Of a DNA stretch of 33,930 bases, positions 15,876 through 24,513 are shown in pieces; position 1 is the stretch's first letter, and each line of letters starts with the position of its first letter. Position numbers and translations under genes: made by a program. The notes under the pieces are model-generated. The model saw only the letters and a list, made by a program, of their open reading frames with translations. It searched no databases and was not told the origin of the DNA. The DNA comes from Cytophagaceae bacterium (GTDB taxonomy: Bacteria > Bacteroidota > Bacteroidia > Cytophagales > Cytophagaceae). Location of the stretch: NCBI GenBank assembly GCA_025054875.1, contig JANWYS010000016.1:1-33930 (forward strand), written 5' to 3'.

Positions 15876-17966
15876 CTAGCTAATTTTACTCCAGTTTATA
15901 CGATTAGTTTTCATTTTATTTAATTCTGTTCGAATGGGCAGGTTTTGTATGGTTTGCAGTTCAGGGTCGTTTTGTAGTATGGCCATAGCCTCGTTTCGTG
16001 CGCGCTTCAATAGTTCTGCATCTTGTGCAAGGTCTGCAATGCGCAAATTTACAATTCCGCTTTGTTGCGTTCCGGTAAGGTCTCCGGGGCCTCTCAGCTT
16101 AAGGTCTACATCGGCAATTTCAAATCCGTTGTTGGTACGCACCATGGTGTCTATACGTATTCTCGCTTCTTTTGTGAGTTTATAGCCGGTCATGAGAATG
16201 CAATACGATTGCTCAGCGCCTCTGCCTACGCGCCCTCTGAGCTGATGCAATTGTGAGAGGCCAAAGCGTTCGGCATTTTCTATGACCATTACCGTAGCAT
16301 TCGGTACATTCACGCCCACCTCTATTACGGTGGTAGCTACCATTATTTTGGTTTCATTTCTTAAAAATCTCTGCATTTCAAATTCTTTTGCTTCAGGAGT
16401 CATCTTGCCGTACATAATACTTACAACACCTTCACCAAATGCCCTGCACATACTTTCATACCCATCCATCACATGTTTGAGGTCGGTTTTTTCTGATTCC
16501 TCTACTAAAGGATATACCACATATATTTGCCGGCCTTCCTCAATTTGCTTTCGCAGGAATGCGAATACATTCAGGCGGCTGCTATCGTAGCGATGTACAG
16601 TTTTCACCGGCTTGCGGCCTTTGGGCAACTCATCAATCACGGATACATCCAGGTCGCCGTATAAGGTCATAGCTAATGTACGTGGTATAGGAGTGGCAGT
16701 CATTACCAATACATGAGGAGGAATGTCATGATTTTTTTGCCATAATTTAGCCCGTTGAGCTACACCGAAGCGATGCTGTTCGTCAATTACGGTGACTCCC
16801 AGTTTTTTAAACTGCACATCATCTTCAATGAGTGCATGTGTGCCTACGATCATTTTCATCTCACCGTTTTTCAATTGTTCCAACAAAATGTTTCGTTCCG
16901 ATTTTTTAGTAGAACCGGTGAGTATGGAAATGGGCAAATGAATTTTCTCTGCATATTCTTTCAATGTGCGGTAATGCTGCTCAGCAAGTATTTCAGTGGG
17001 AGCCATAAGGCATGCCTGCGTATCATTGTCCACAGCCATGAGCATGGTAAAAAAGGCTACCATAGTTTTGCCACTACCTACATCGCCTTGCAGCAATCTG
17101 TTCATCTGCTTTCCGCTGCACATATCATCGTATATCTCCCTTATTACTCGTTTTTGTGCATTGGTTAGTTCAAAAGGCAAATGATGTTTATAGAACTCAT
17201 TTAGCGTAGGAATTTTTTTAAACACAAAACCCTCTTGTTCGGTTTTGCGTTGGTTTTTCAGCTGCAACAATTTCAGCTGAATAAAAAACAATTCATCGAA
17301 CTTTAGCCTATATCGGGCTCTATTCAGCATGTCGAAATCTGAAGGGAAATGAATATGTTCGTAAGCTTCGCGCAAGGGCAACATCCCGAGTTTTTTTCTA
17401 AGATCTTCCGGAAGAGTTTCATCAATGGTTTTGCCGGCCACATCAAGCAGCGTTCTTATTAATTTAGAAATGGATTTACTGTCTAAGTTTTTTTTCTTTG
17501 CTTTTTCAGTGGTGTGATATACGGGAAGAATCGCTCTCTTCAACGCTGACTCTGATGGAATTTCGAGCTCCGGATGTGCAATGTTAAGTTTGCTCCCAAA
17601 CAGTGAGGGCTTTCCGAAGAGAATGTATTCAATATTTGTTTTTACAGATTTAGTAACCCATTGTAAACCTCTGAACCAGACAAGTTCTATACATCCCGTA
17701 GCATCGTGAAATTCGGCCACTAATCTTTTGCTGCCCTCCTTTCCGACGAGTGTCATGTTTTTAATATATCCCCTGAGTTGTATGAAAGGCATATCCTCAT
17801 GAACTTGTGCTATGCTATGGAATTTTGTACGGTCTTCATATCGAAACGGAAAATAGTTGAGCAAATCACGATACGTAAATATGTTGAATTCCGTATTTAA
17901 CAGCGATGCTTTTTGAGGCCCCACGCCTTTTAAGAATTCTATTTTTGTATCCAGGTAGTCAGGCAT
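15876..17966 (-). CDS. recG: ATP-dependent DNA helicase RecG
   Basis: Branch-migrating helicase acting on stalled replication forks and recombination intermediates. The 696-residue protein has an N-terminal wedge/OB region (about residues 1-240), Walker A GDVGSGKT near residue 292, the DEQH box in VIDEQHRFGVAQR near 392, MTATPIPRTLAMTLYGDLD (motif III and the RecG signature), and QLRGRVGRG (motif VI) in the second RecA lobe, followed by the usual C-terminal tail. It is the first gene of a minus-strand unit with DUF2339 and DCC genes and is divergent from the GT9 gene at 18118. Confidence 0.98.
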   Translation of the reverse strand: MPDYLDTKIEFLKGVGPQKASLLNTEFNIFTYRDLLNYFPFRYEDRTKFHSIAQVHEDMPFIQLRGYIKNMTLVGKEGSKRLVAEFHDATGCIELVWFRGLQWVTKSVKTNIEYILFGKPSLFGSKLNIAHPELEIPSESALKRAILPVYHTTEKAKKKNLDSKSISKLIRTLLDVAGKTIDETLPEDLRKKLGMLPLREAYEHIHFPSDFDMLNRARYRLKFDELFFIQLKLLQLKNQRKTEQEGFVFKKIPTLNEFYKHHLPFELTNAQKRVIREIYDDMCSGKQMNRLLQGDVGSGKTMVAFFTMLMAVDNDTQACLMAPTEILAEQHYRTLKEYAEKIHLPISILTGSTKKSERNILLEQLKNGEMKMIVGTHALIEDDVQFKKLGVTVIDEQHRFGVAQRAKLWQKNHDIPPHVLVMTATPIPRTLAMTLYGDLDVSVIDELPKGRKPVKTVHRYDSSRLNVFAFLRKQIEEGRQIYVVYPLVEESEKTDLKHVMDGYESMCRAFGEGVVSIMYGKMTPEAKEFEMQRFLRNETKIMVATTVIEVGVNVPNATVMVIENAERFGLSQLHQLRGRVGRGAEQSYCILMTGYKLTKEARIRIDTMVRTNNGFEIADVDLKLRGPGDLTGTQQSGIVNLRIADLAQDAELLKRARNEAMAILQNDPELQTIQNLPIRTELNKMKTNRINWSKIS

Positions 17967-18024
17967 ATTCTGTGTAGAAAAGCAGCATAGTAATTACTTT
18001 CAACTCTATCGAAATATACGTAAA

Positions 18025-18032
18025 TACTTTTG
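18025..18032 (+). promoter_or_regulatory. Candidate -7 box upstream of the GT9 gene
   Basis: TACTTTTG is an exact TAnnTTTG match on the plus strand about 85 bases before the TTG start. No perfect TTTG is found 17-23 bases upstream; TTTC at 17998-18001 is the nearest. A four-codon open frame (18074-18088) lies in the predicted leader. Confidence 0.4.
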
Positions 18033-18117
18033 CTCGTTTCGTTTCAGAAAGGTAGTCTTAACTGATTTAATTTATGAAAATCTTTTAAGTTTGTAACAGG
18101 TACAGACTTACAGAGGC

Positions 18118-19119
18118 TTGAAAATTCTCATACTCCGTTTTTCTTCTATTGGCGACATCGTACTCACCACACCCGTTGTACGCTGCCTAAGGAAGCGCTA
18201 TCCGGATGCAAAGATTCATTATTGCACTAAAAAAAAATTTGCTGCCATTCTTGAGCCTAATCCTCATATTGACAAAATCATTACTCTTGATGAACGGCTG
18301 AGAGATGTAGTATCACAACTCCGAAGGGAAAAGTACGATTATGTAATTGACCTGCATAACAACCTCCGTACAATGCTCATCAAATGCATGCTTCTGAAAC
18401 CTTCATATACTTTTCGAAAGCTGAATTTACAAAAGTGGCTTTTAGTAAATTTCAAAATAAATCTGTTGCCGAACATACATGTAGTGGACAGATACATGGA
18501 GACAGTGAAAAAATTAGGTGTGGAAAATGATGGTATGGGTCTTGATTACTTTGTGCCCTCAGAAGATATTGTAGATGTTCAAAACTTGCCAGAACCGTAT
18601 CGCAACGGTTATGCAGCCATGGCAATAGGAGCTCAGCATTTAACGAAAAAACTGCCCGTACACCGCATCATTGATGTTTGCAAGCTATCGCCATTTCCTG
18701 TCATCCTACTGGGAGGCAAGGAAGACTTCGCTCAAGGAGAAGAGGTGGCAGCGCAGTTTAAAAACTCAGATAAAAATGTACTTAATGCCTGTGGAGCTTA
18801 TTCACTCCATCAATCCGCATCGTTAGTACAACAAAGTAAACTTGTATTTACTAACGACACAGGCCTCATGCATATTGCTGCTGCTTTCAAAAAAGAAATT
18901 TACTCTTTCTGGGGTAATACTGTTCCGGCGTTTGGCATGTATCCCTACAAAACGCACTTTCATATAATCGAAAATAAAAACCTTTCGTGCAGGCCCTGTT
19001 CTAAAATAGGCTACAAAAGATGTCCCAAAAAACATTTTAAGTGCATGAATGAATTGGATGTAACTGCTGCTCTGAGCAGGCTGACACCATACGAATCTCT
19101 TGGTAAGGATAGTGTTTAA
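18118..19119 (+). CDS. GT9-family glycosyltransferase (heptosyltransferase-like)
   Basis: A 333-residue protein beginning at a TTG codon. TTG is supported because the family N-terminus is conserved as Met-Lys-Ile-Leu-Ile-x-Arg and begins exactly there (MKILILRFSSIGDIVLTTPV), no in-frame ATG lies nearby, and AGAGG stands a few bases before it. The C-terminal domain has NDTGLMHIAAAF and FWGNTVPAFGMYPY, the nucleotide-sugar-binding region of ADP-heptose:LPS heptosyltransferases, then a Cys-rich tail (CRPCSKIGYKRCPKKHFKC) typical of the WaaF type. It likely acts on the lipopolysaccharide core at the cytoplasmic membrane; the sugar donor is inferred from the family. It is divergent from recG and followed by a long non-coding stretch. 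Confidence 0.93.
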   Translation: MKILILRFSSIGDIVLTTPVVRCLRKRYPDAKIHYCTKKKFAAILEPNPHIDKIITLDERLRDVVSQLRREKYDYVIDLHNNLRTMLIKCMLLKPSYTFRKLNLQKWLLVNFKINLLPNIHVVDRYMETVKKLGVENDGMGLDYFVPSEDIVDVQNLPEPYRNGYAAMAIGAQHLTKKLPVHRIIDVCKLSPFPVILLGGKEDFAQGEEVAAQFKNSDKNVLNACGAYSLHQSASLVQQSKLVFTNDTGLMHIAAAFKKEIYSFWGNTVPAFGMYPYKTHFHIIENKNLSCRPCSKIGYKRCPKKHFKCMNELDVTAALSRLTPYESLGKDSV

Positions 19120-19900
19120 TGTCATGAAAAGGCTGTTAACAGGGATTTAAAGTGGCATATCACTCAGTTTCAACATATATCTTACAATAATCCGTCAAAA
19201 TTTTCTGGCAGTATCTTAACTAATGCTATATGAAGTCATCTGTTTGAGATATACGAACAAACACAAAATCTATTTGAAATAATTTTGAGTACTATCTGAA
19301 ACATTCAAGGCAAATGTTTGCACTAATCCCGAATTACGCATTAGCGGAAAAGCTAGTGAGATGTTTTTTTCTTTTGAGCGCGCCCCTGCGGGGCCGGGCT
19401 GTCCGCCACTCCGCTGTCGCTGCGGTGCTCCGCTAAAGCTCCGCACTGGCCTTGCAGGCCATGGCTCCCATCCCTCGCGCAGGTTCTATCGAACTCCTTC
19501 AGGTACATGAGGAAATGTATACCTCCGAAGTATCTTGCAAAAGGGACTGAGCGGTCTGTTTGAGCTCCTTTTTTGTGGAGCCTTCAGTGAAACAAAAAAG
19601 AGCGAGCCGCGAAGGCCCGGCCGCCGTCCCCCAAAGGGCGGCGGTTTGCCCTAATCTATCTAAAAAATGTAGAGATATGCCTCAAAAAAACCATGGTAAG
19701 TTGACGCTGAAATGTTATCGCACTTTAAAGACGCTCTCTTCCACAATGGTAAATGCCTAAGTTTGACCAATGGTTTGCCCATGCAGAATCCGGGTTAATC
19801 CTCATCCTGAAAAACCATCAAATAATAATAGCATAAATTAATGCTATGCATGCATAACATTTGTGTGGATTTCACCGTATATATTCACGTATAAACTTTT
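19120..19900. other. Long gene-free region around a GC-rich island
   Basis: 781 bases without a convincing gene. The left part (19120-19375) is A+T-rich and includes the palindrome CTGTTAACAG (19133-19142). The centre (19376-19650) is a GC-rich, hairpin-rich island listed separately. The right part (19651-19900) returns to A+T-rich sequence and must hold the promoter of the acyl-CoA dehydrogenase, though no good TAnnTTTG box was found. The frame at 19560-19760 crosses island hairpins and is not a likely gene. Confidence 0.7.
19376..19650. repeat. GC-rich, hairpin-rich intergenic island (probable repetitive extragenic element)
   Basis: About 75% G+C in 19381-19440, against a markedly A+T-rich background. 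It contains GCCCC-TGC-GGGGC (19382-19394), CCGC/GCGG (19411-19425), TGGCCT-TGC-AGGCCA (19447-19461), GCTCC/GGAGC (19564-19581) and a strong stem of CCGCCG/CGGCGG plus CCC/GGG with a CCAAA loop (19621-19644). CTCCGC occurs three times (19409, 19428, 19439). The first two perfect stems share a TGC loop. From memory the sequence resembles GC-rich intergenic repeats of Bacteroidota genomes that contain a similar GGGCTGTCCGC...CCATCCCTC segment; only one copy is in this window. Confidence 0.7.
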
Positions 19901-21688
19901 ATGCCCATGGAAACCACAGCAAGCAAAATAAAAGGCGGAAGTTTTCTGCTTACAGAGACCGATAGTTCGTTAATTTTTATTCCTGAGGAATTTAATGAAG
20001 AGCAACGAATGATGCGCGATATGGCGCGTGATTTTCTGACACAGCATGTGCTGAACAAACTAGATGCTATTGATAATCAGGAAGAGGGTCTAATGGAAAA
20101 ATTATTGGATCAGGCAGGCGAACTTGGGTTGTTAGCAACCTCTATACCCGAGAAGTATAATGGCTTTGGAAAAGACTTTAATACTTCGTTGCTCATTACC
20201 GAAGTGGTCGGTGCCGGGCACTCTTTTGCGGTGGCTCTGGCAGCGCACACCGGAATCGGTACGTTGCCCATTTTATACTTTGGCACAGAAGAGCAAAAGC
20301 AAAAGTATCTGCCCAAATTAGCTACCGGTGAGTTGAAAGCAAGTTACTGTCTTACAGAACCCGGTTCCGGATCAGATGCTTTGGCTGCAAAGACAAAGGC
20401 TGTATTGTCTGCTGACGGAAAACACTACATTTTAAATGGCCAGAAAATGTGGATTACCAATGCAGGCTTTGCCGACATATTTATAGTATTTGCACAAGTA
20501 GACGGAGATAAGTTTACAGGATTTATCGTTGAAAAAGGAGAAGGCCTTACGCTTGGGAATGAAGAACATAAGATGGGCATAAAGGGTTCTTCCACACGCC
20601 AGGTTTTTCTTAATGAATGCAAGGTTCCGGTGGAGAATGTGTTAGGCCAGATAGGGAAGGGGCATCTCATAGCCTTCAATATATTGAACATAGGCAGAAT
20701 AAAATTGGCAGCGGCGGCTCTTGGAGCGGCCAAACGCACGGTATCATTGTCGGTACAATATGCTAAAGAGCGCCATCAGTTTAAACAGCCTATTGCTAAC
20801 TTTGGAGCTATTCAGCATAAACTTGCGGAACAATCTATACTTTGTTACGTGTGCGAATCAGCTTTGTATCGAGCAGGTGCAAACATACAGGAAGCAGAAG
20901 AACACTTCAAAGCATCGGGAAAAAGCTACGAAGAGGCCCTCATGATGGCTGCCTCTGAATTTGCCATAGAATGTGCCATGCTAAAAGTTGCCGGCTCAGA
21001 AATGCTTGACTACGTAGTAGATGAAGGCGTACAAATATTCGGAGGATATGGTTTTTCAGCCGACTACCCTATGGACAGAGCTTACCGCGACTCTCGAATA
21101 AACAGAATATTTGAAGGCACTAACGAAATCAATCGTCTGCTCACTATGGACATGCTGCTCAAACGTGCCATGAAAGGAGAACTTGATGTAATGAGTGCCG
21201 TAATGGCCGTGCAAAAAGAACTAACGGGCATTCCTGAATTCGGCGAGGAGAATACTGCACTATTTTCCGCAGAAAAAAAATACATCGCAAACATGAAGAA
21301 GGTGTTGCTCCTGACAGCGGGCGCTGCCGCACAAAAATACATGGAAAAATTAGCTCATGAGCAAGAAATTCTGATGTATCTGGCAGACATATGTATTTGG
21401 ATATACATGGCTGAGTCTGCCTTGCTTCGCACGGAAAAACTGGTCTCTATGAAAGGAGAGAAAGAGGTATCGGTTTATATTGATATGGCTCGTGTGTACT
21501 TAAATGATGCAATGGAAAAGGTAAACATAGCCGCTAAAAACATTGTAAACGCCATAAGCGAAGGTGATATGCAGCGCATGATGCTTATGGGTGTAAAGAG
21601 GTTTACCAAAACATCTCCATTCAACACCAAAGATGCTCGCAGGAGAATAGCTGCATTCGTTATAGATGCAGGGCACTATCCTTTTTAA
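19901..21688 (+). CDS. Acyl-CoA dehydrogenase, long VLCAD/ACAD9-like form
   Basis: FAD enzyme catalysing the first dehydrogenation step of fatty-acid beta-oxidation. At 595 residues it is longer than short- and medium-chain enzymes (about 380) and has the C-terminal extension of the VLCAD/ACAD9 type. Visible signatures are the central FAD-binding CLTEPGSGSDALAAKTKA, the KMWITNAGFADIFIVFAQV strand, IFGGYGFSADYPMDRAYRDSRI and FEGTNEINR, where Glu405 occupies the position of the catalytic base. The extension (about residues 430-595) is helical. The start could also be the ATG at 19907. It appears monocistronic, with a weak terminator downstream; no electron-transfer flavoprotein or thiolase gene is adjacent. 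Chain-length specificity is inferred from length only. Confidence 0.95.
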   Translation: MPMETTASKIKGGSFLLTETDSSLIFIPEEFNEEQRMMRDMARDFLTQHVLNKLDAIDNQEEGLMEKLLDQAGELGLLATSIPEKYNGFGKDFNTSLLITEVVGAGHSFAVALAAHTGIGTLPILYFGTEEQKQKYLPKLATGELKASYCLTEPGSGSDALAAKTKAVLSADGKHYILNGQKMWITNAGFADIFIVFAQVDGDKFTGFIVEKGEGLTLGNEEHKMGIKGSSTRQVFLNECKVPVENVLGQIGKGHLIAFNILNIGRIKLAAAALGAAKRTVSLSVQYAKERHQFKQPIANFGAIQHKLAEQSILCYVCESALYRAGANIQEAEEHFKASGKSYEEALMMAASEFAIECAMLKVAGSEMLDYVVDEGVQIFGGYGFSADYPMDRAYRDSRINRIFEGTNEINRLLTMDMLLKRAMKGELDVMSAVMAVQKELTGIPEFGEENTALFSAEKKYIANMKKVLLLTAGAAAQKYMEKLAHEQEILMYLADICIWIYMAESALLRTEKLVSMKGEKEVSVYIDMARVYLNDAMEKVNIAAKNIVNAISEGDMQRMMLMGVKRFTKTSPFNTKDARRRIAAFVIDAGHYPF

Positions 21689-21716
21689 GAAGAAAAAATA
21701 GAGTTGCCATTTCTAT

Positions 21717-21738
21717 TGCGAAACACTGTTCGCATTTT
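21717..21738 (+). terminator. Weak intrinsic terminator after the acyl-CoA dehydrogenase gene
   Basis: TGCGAA (21717-21722) and TTCGCA (21729-21734) form a 6-bp stem around ACACTG, followed by four T's. It sits 28 bases after the stop codon and is oriented for the plus-strand gene; the reverse strand lacks a T-tract. Confidence 0.45.
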
Positions 21739-21777
21739 AGGGTTAATCTATATTGTTTTCAGTTGGTTTCAGTGGAG

Positions 21778-22983
21778 CTAACTGTTACAGCTGATTCTTT
21801 TTCTATCTACAAAATAGAAATAGTAGGCTAAAATTACTGAAGAAATGGTATATGATACATTTGTAGCTATAAATACGGCATTAATCTTAAAAGTATCTAT
21901 CAGGAGTGAAAGCAATACTACATTTGCCGCCAATCCGATAAAAGACTTTATGATCAAAATGTTTTGATCGCCTTTTGCAGAAAAGTAGTGGCCGTGCAGG
22001 TTTGTAAAAGCTATTGCTAACACACCGGGCAGTATGTATGTAAGCAAGTATTTTACAGAAGAAAAATTTTCCCCGAACAAAAAGATATACCACTCTGAGG
22101 GCACAAAGAAAATGATGACAGCAAGCAAAAAGCTGAGGAATATACCTTTTAATGCCTGACGATGTGTTTTACGGCGGTTTTCCATCATATTCGCCGAGTG
22201 CAGTACATCCGTATAATGTATGGTAGACATGCTGCGGCTCACCACCCATATGGATTCGGCCAATGCTATAGCAACTGAGAATTGGCCTAAAGCAGAATAT
22301 CCCATTTTACTTAATATAAAAAAATAAGACACACGATAAGAGAGAAATTGCAGCAGATAACTTAATTCATTTTTTATTCCATACATCGTAAGTTTTTTCC
22401 ATTTCCCAGTATCAAGCATGGCTTCCGGCCATCCGCAGATTTTCAGCATAAGCACAAAACCAACAATGCTTAAAACAGCCAGGCTTGCATACATACAGTA
22501 AAAGTACAACTCAAGAGTCAATGTGTAGTTGATGGCAATGAGTATAGAGAAGATAATCAGAGGCAAAACACTTAATGAAACCACAAGAGCATTGTAGGTA
22601 ACATATAGTTTTTTTCCCAGAAAAATATTAGCAACTCCATTTACCCATGCGTAACCAAGGGATATGAAAAAAATGTAACTCCAAAATTTTCCGTTGGTGA
22701 CAATGCTCATGACTAATGTACCTGATAAGGCAAAGAATCCGGATAAAAATAAATGGTATGTAAATAGCTCTTTCGTTGAAAATTTTGGAACGTGATATGT
22801 AAGCGTGCTCCCACCGGATACATTGGTCAAAATATTGATTATAGATACACATGCAAGCACATACGATATCACGCCTCTGCCTTCAGCTCCAAAGCATCGT
22901 GTAGTGTACACTATCATTAAAAAATTAGAAAGCAACAATATTGCTCTGCTTATTATGGTAAGTTGAGTATGCTTGCTAATCAT
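21778..22983 (-). CDS. Polysaccharide flippase-like membrane protein (Wzx/MATE-like)
   Basis: A 401-residue polytopic protein with about 12 hydrophobic helices and the N-terminal pattern of polysaccharide exporters (ISRAILLLSNFLMIVYTTRCFGAEGRGVISYV, with the Phe-Gly-x-Gly turn after helix 1). Such proteins move lipid-linked oligosaccharides across the inner membrane. The C-terminus ends in a basic VDRKRISCNS tail. It overlaps the upstream glycosyltransferase by 8 bases, so the two are translated together, which supports a role in envelope glycan assembly. It is convergent with the acyl-CoA dehydrogenase gene. The substrate is unknown. Confidence 0.9.
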   Translation of the reverse strand: MISKHTQLTIISRAILLLSNFLMIVYTTRCFGAEGRGVISYVLACVSIINILTNVSGGSTLTYHVPKFSTKELFTYHLFLSGFFALSGTLVMSIVTNGKFWSYIFFISLGYAWVNGVANIFLGKKLYVTYNALVVSLSVLPLIIFSILIAINYTLTLELYFYCMYASLAVLSIVGFVLMLKICGWPEAMLDTGKWKKLTMYGIKNELSYLLQFLSYRVSYFFILSKMGYSALGQFSVAIALAESIWVVSRSMSTIHYTDVLHSANMMENRRKTHRQALKGIFLSFLLAVIIFFVPSEWYIFLFGENFSSVKYLLTYILPGVLAIAFTNLHGHYFSAKGDQNILIIKSFIGLAANVVLLSLLIDTFKINAVFIATNVSYTISSVILAYYFYFVDRKRISCNS

Positions 22984-24097
22984 TTGTCGTTACGAATCGG
23001 ATGAAATTATCTTTTATTTTATCCCAGTTGTATTGTCTTTCAGCATATGCTCTGGCTTGTAAGCAATGCGATATATATTTTTCCTTGTTGGTGATGTATT
23101 CGCTGATTAAATCAGCGACGTATTGAGTATCGTCAGGATGTACCAACGTTCCGAATGGAGATATGTCTAAAGCTTTTTTAATGGCTTTTAGTTTAGTGAA
23201 AATAACTGGCCTTGCTGATGCCATGTAGTAAAAAAGTTTTATAGGAAGGCAATGTTGGTTTTCAATATCTCCCGAGCGTAAGTCGAGAAATACATGGGTG
23301 TCGCTTATCTCTTTTATATACTCTTCCAAACTTAACTTTGGCATCTGCTTCACGTTTACATTTTTCGGTAGCGTTGATAGATAAAGTGAGTATTTTTCTT
23401 CATCAATACTATCGCTGTACCAACCGATAATTTTGAGTTCAATCTTCAGCTCACAATGCTTTTTTGCTAATATGCTTACAACGTTTACAAACCGTGTAAA
23501 ACCTTTTTCTACTGATATTTTTCCCGAATAGCTCAAAACTAATTTATTGGTTATAGGCTCTGTATGAGGACTGGAGAAGAACCTCAAATCCGGATAGTAT
23601 GAAGTGTAGATGTATTTTTTAAATGGGAAAAATATTCTGTATGGTATGCTTTTGTAATACTCGCCAAATATGAATTTATCGGCAAACGATGTAGCGTATA
23701 AGTTGAAGAAAAACAATTTTGTTACGAGGTATATATTTTTTATGAAATGGAGACACAAATTTTTTTTTGAAGGATACCATTCAGTAATGTCGTAAAAAAT
23801 AATACAAGGATTTAATTTCTTATATCTGTGTGCTGCAAGAATGGTAATGGGCTCTGAGCAAATGATTCTTTCAGGGTTGTGAACGGAAAGTTTTTCGAAA
23901 AAAATATTAATCTTCTTTCTTTTTGTGATGCCATTGTCATCAAAACTATCAATCAAGATGTTGTTGAAATGCGTTTGCTTCTTTCGCTTGCTACTGATGA
24001 TGAATACCTGATGCTTTGCGGCCAATGCGGTTGCCTGATGGTGAAATATACGTTCATCATCCGGATAATGTGCTGATGTGAGGAAAGCAATTTTCAT
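22976..24097 (-). CDS. Glycosyltransferase, GT4-like
   Basis: A 373-residue GT-B-type protein. It starts MKIAFLTSAHYPDDERIFHHQATALA, a pattern common in GT4 envelope enzymes, and has a C-terminal domain with LSYSGKISVEKGFTRFV and CLPIKLFYYMASARPVIFTKLKAI, corresponding to the donor-binding loop and following strand. A hydrophobic/aromatic stretch (LFFFNLYATSF) may aid membrane association. It overlaps the flippase gene by 8 bases and is the first gene of this two-gene unit. Donor and acceptor are unknown. The 416-base divergent gap before ttcA should hold its promoter. Confidence 0.88.
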   Translation of the reverse strand: MKIAFLTSAHYPDDERIFHHQATALAAKHQVFIISSKRKKQTHFNNILIDSFDDNGITKRKKINIFFEKLSVHNPERIICSEPITILAAHRYKKLNPCIIFYDITEWYPSKKNLCLHFIKNIYLVTKLFFFNLYATSFADKFIFGEYYKSIPYRIFFPFKKYIYTSYYPDLRFFSSPHTEPITNKLVLSYSGKISVEKGFTRFVNVVSILAKKHCELKIELKIIGWYSDSIDEEKYSLYLSTLPKNVNVKQMPKLSLEEYIKEISDTHVFLDLRSGDIENQHCLPIKLFYYMASARPVIFTKLKAIKKALDISPFGTLVHPDDTQYVADLISEYITNKEKYISHCLQARAYAERQYNWDKIKDNFIRFVTTND

Positions 24098-24513
24098 ACT
24101 TTAAATAGCTAATTAAAGGAAAGAATTTGAATTAAAATTTGTGTATGGCTCTCCTGCAAATTTTTGAGCAATACAAAAAAAATATGTATTGTGGTTGCGG
24201 CTAATCATCAACAGCTTCAGTTGCATGTGTGTGTTATATTATTGCATATGTTCATGTTAGCTTAATCTAATAGGTTGTATTTTCTATGCCTTTCAGATAA
24301 AGTGCATGAATTTATTGATTCTGATGTGTGGCAATAAAAAATTCAACACCTAGTGATTTCATCCTTAAAAATTTTCATTGTCTAATGAACTTAAATTTAG
24401 TCAATAAATAAACAATGGGTTTAATTGAAATCACATTTTTAAATCATAATTTATTTATCTACTTTTTAAGTACGATACATTGAAGCACAAGAGAGTGGAT
24501 AATTGAGGTCATT
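24098..24513. other. Divergent intergenic region between a glycosyltransferase gene and ttcA
   Basis: 416 A+T-rich bases with no plausible gene. Two inverted repeats stand out: CAATACA/TGTATTG at 24169-24191 and TTCATT/AATGAA at 24374-24389. TACTTTTT close to ttcA is one mismatch from a -7 box, which is too weak to list as a promoter. GAGGT lies 4 bases before the ttcA ATG. Confidence 0.5.
24169..24191. repeat. Inverted repeat upstream of the GT4 gene
   Basis: CAATACA (24169-24175) and TGTATTG (24185-24191) are perfect 7-base complements around an A-rich 9-base centre, 72 bases upstream of the glycosyltransferase start. It could be an operator or a simple stem-loop. Confidence 0.4.

Noticed and set aside
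19560-19760. 66-codon plus-strand frame in the GC-rich island
   Set aside because: It crosses two hairpins, starts within the island and ends in A+T-rich sequence; composition shifts along it and no family is recognised.
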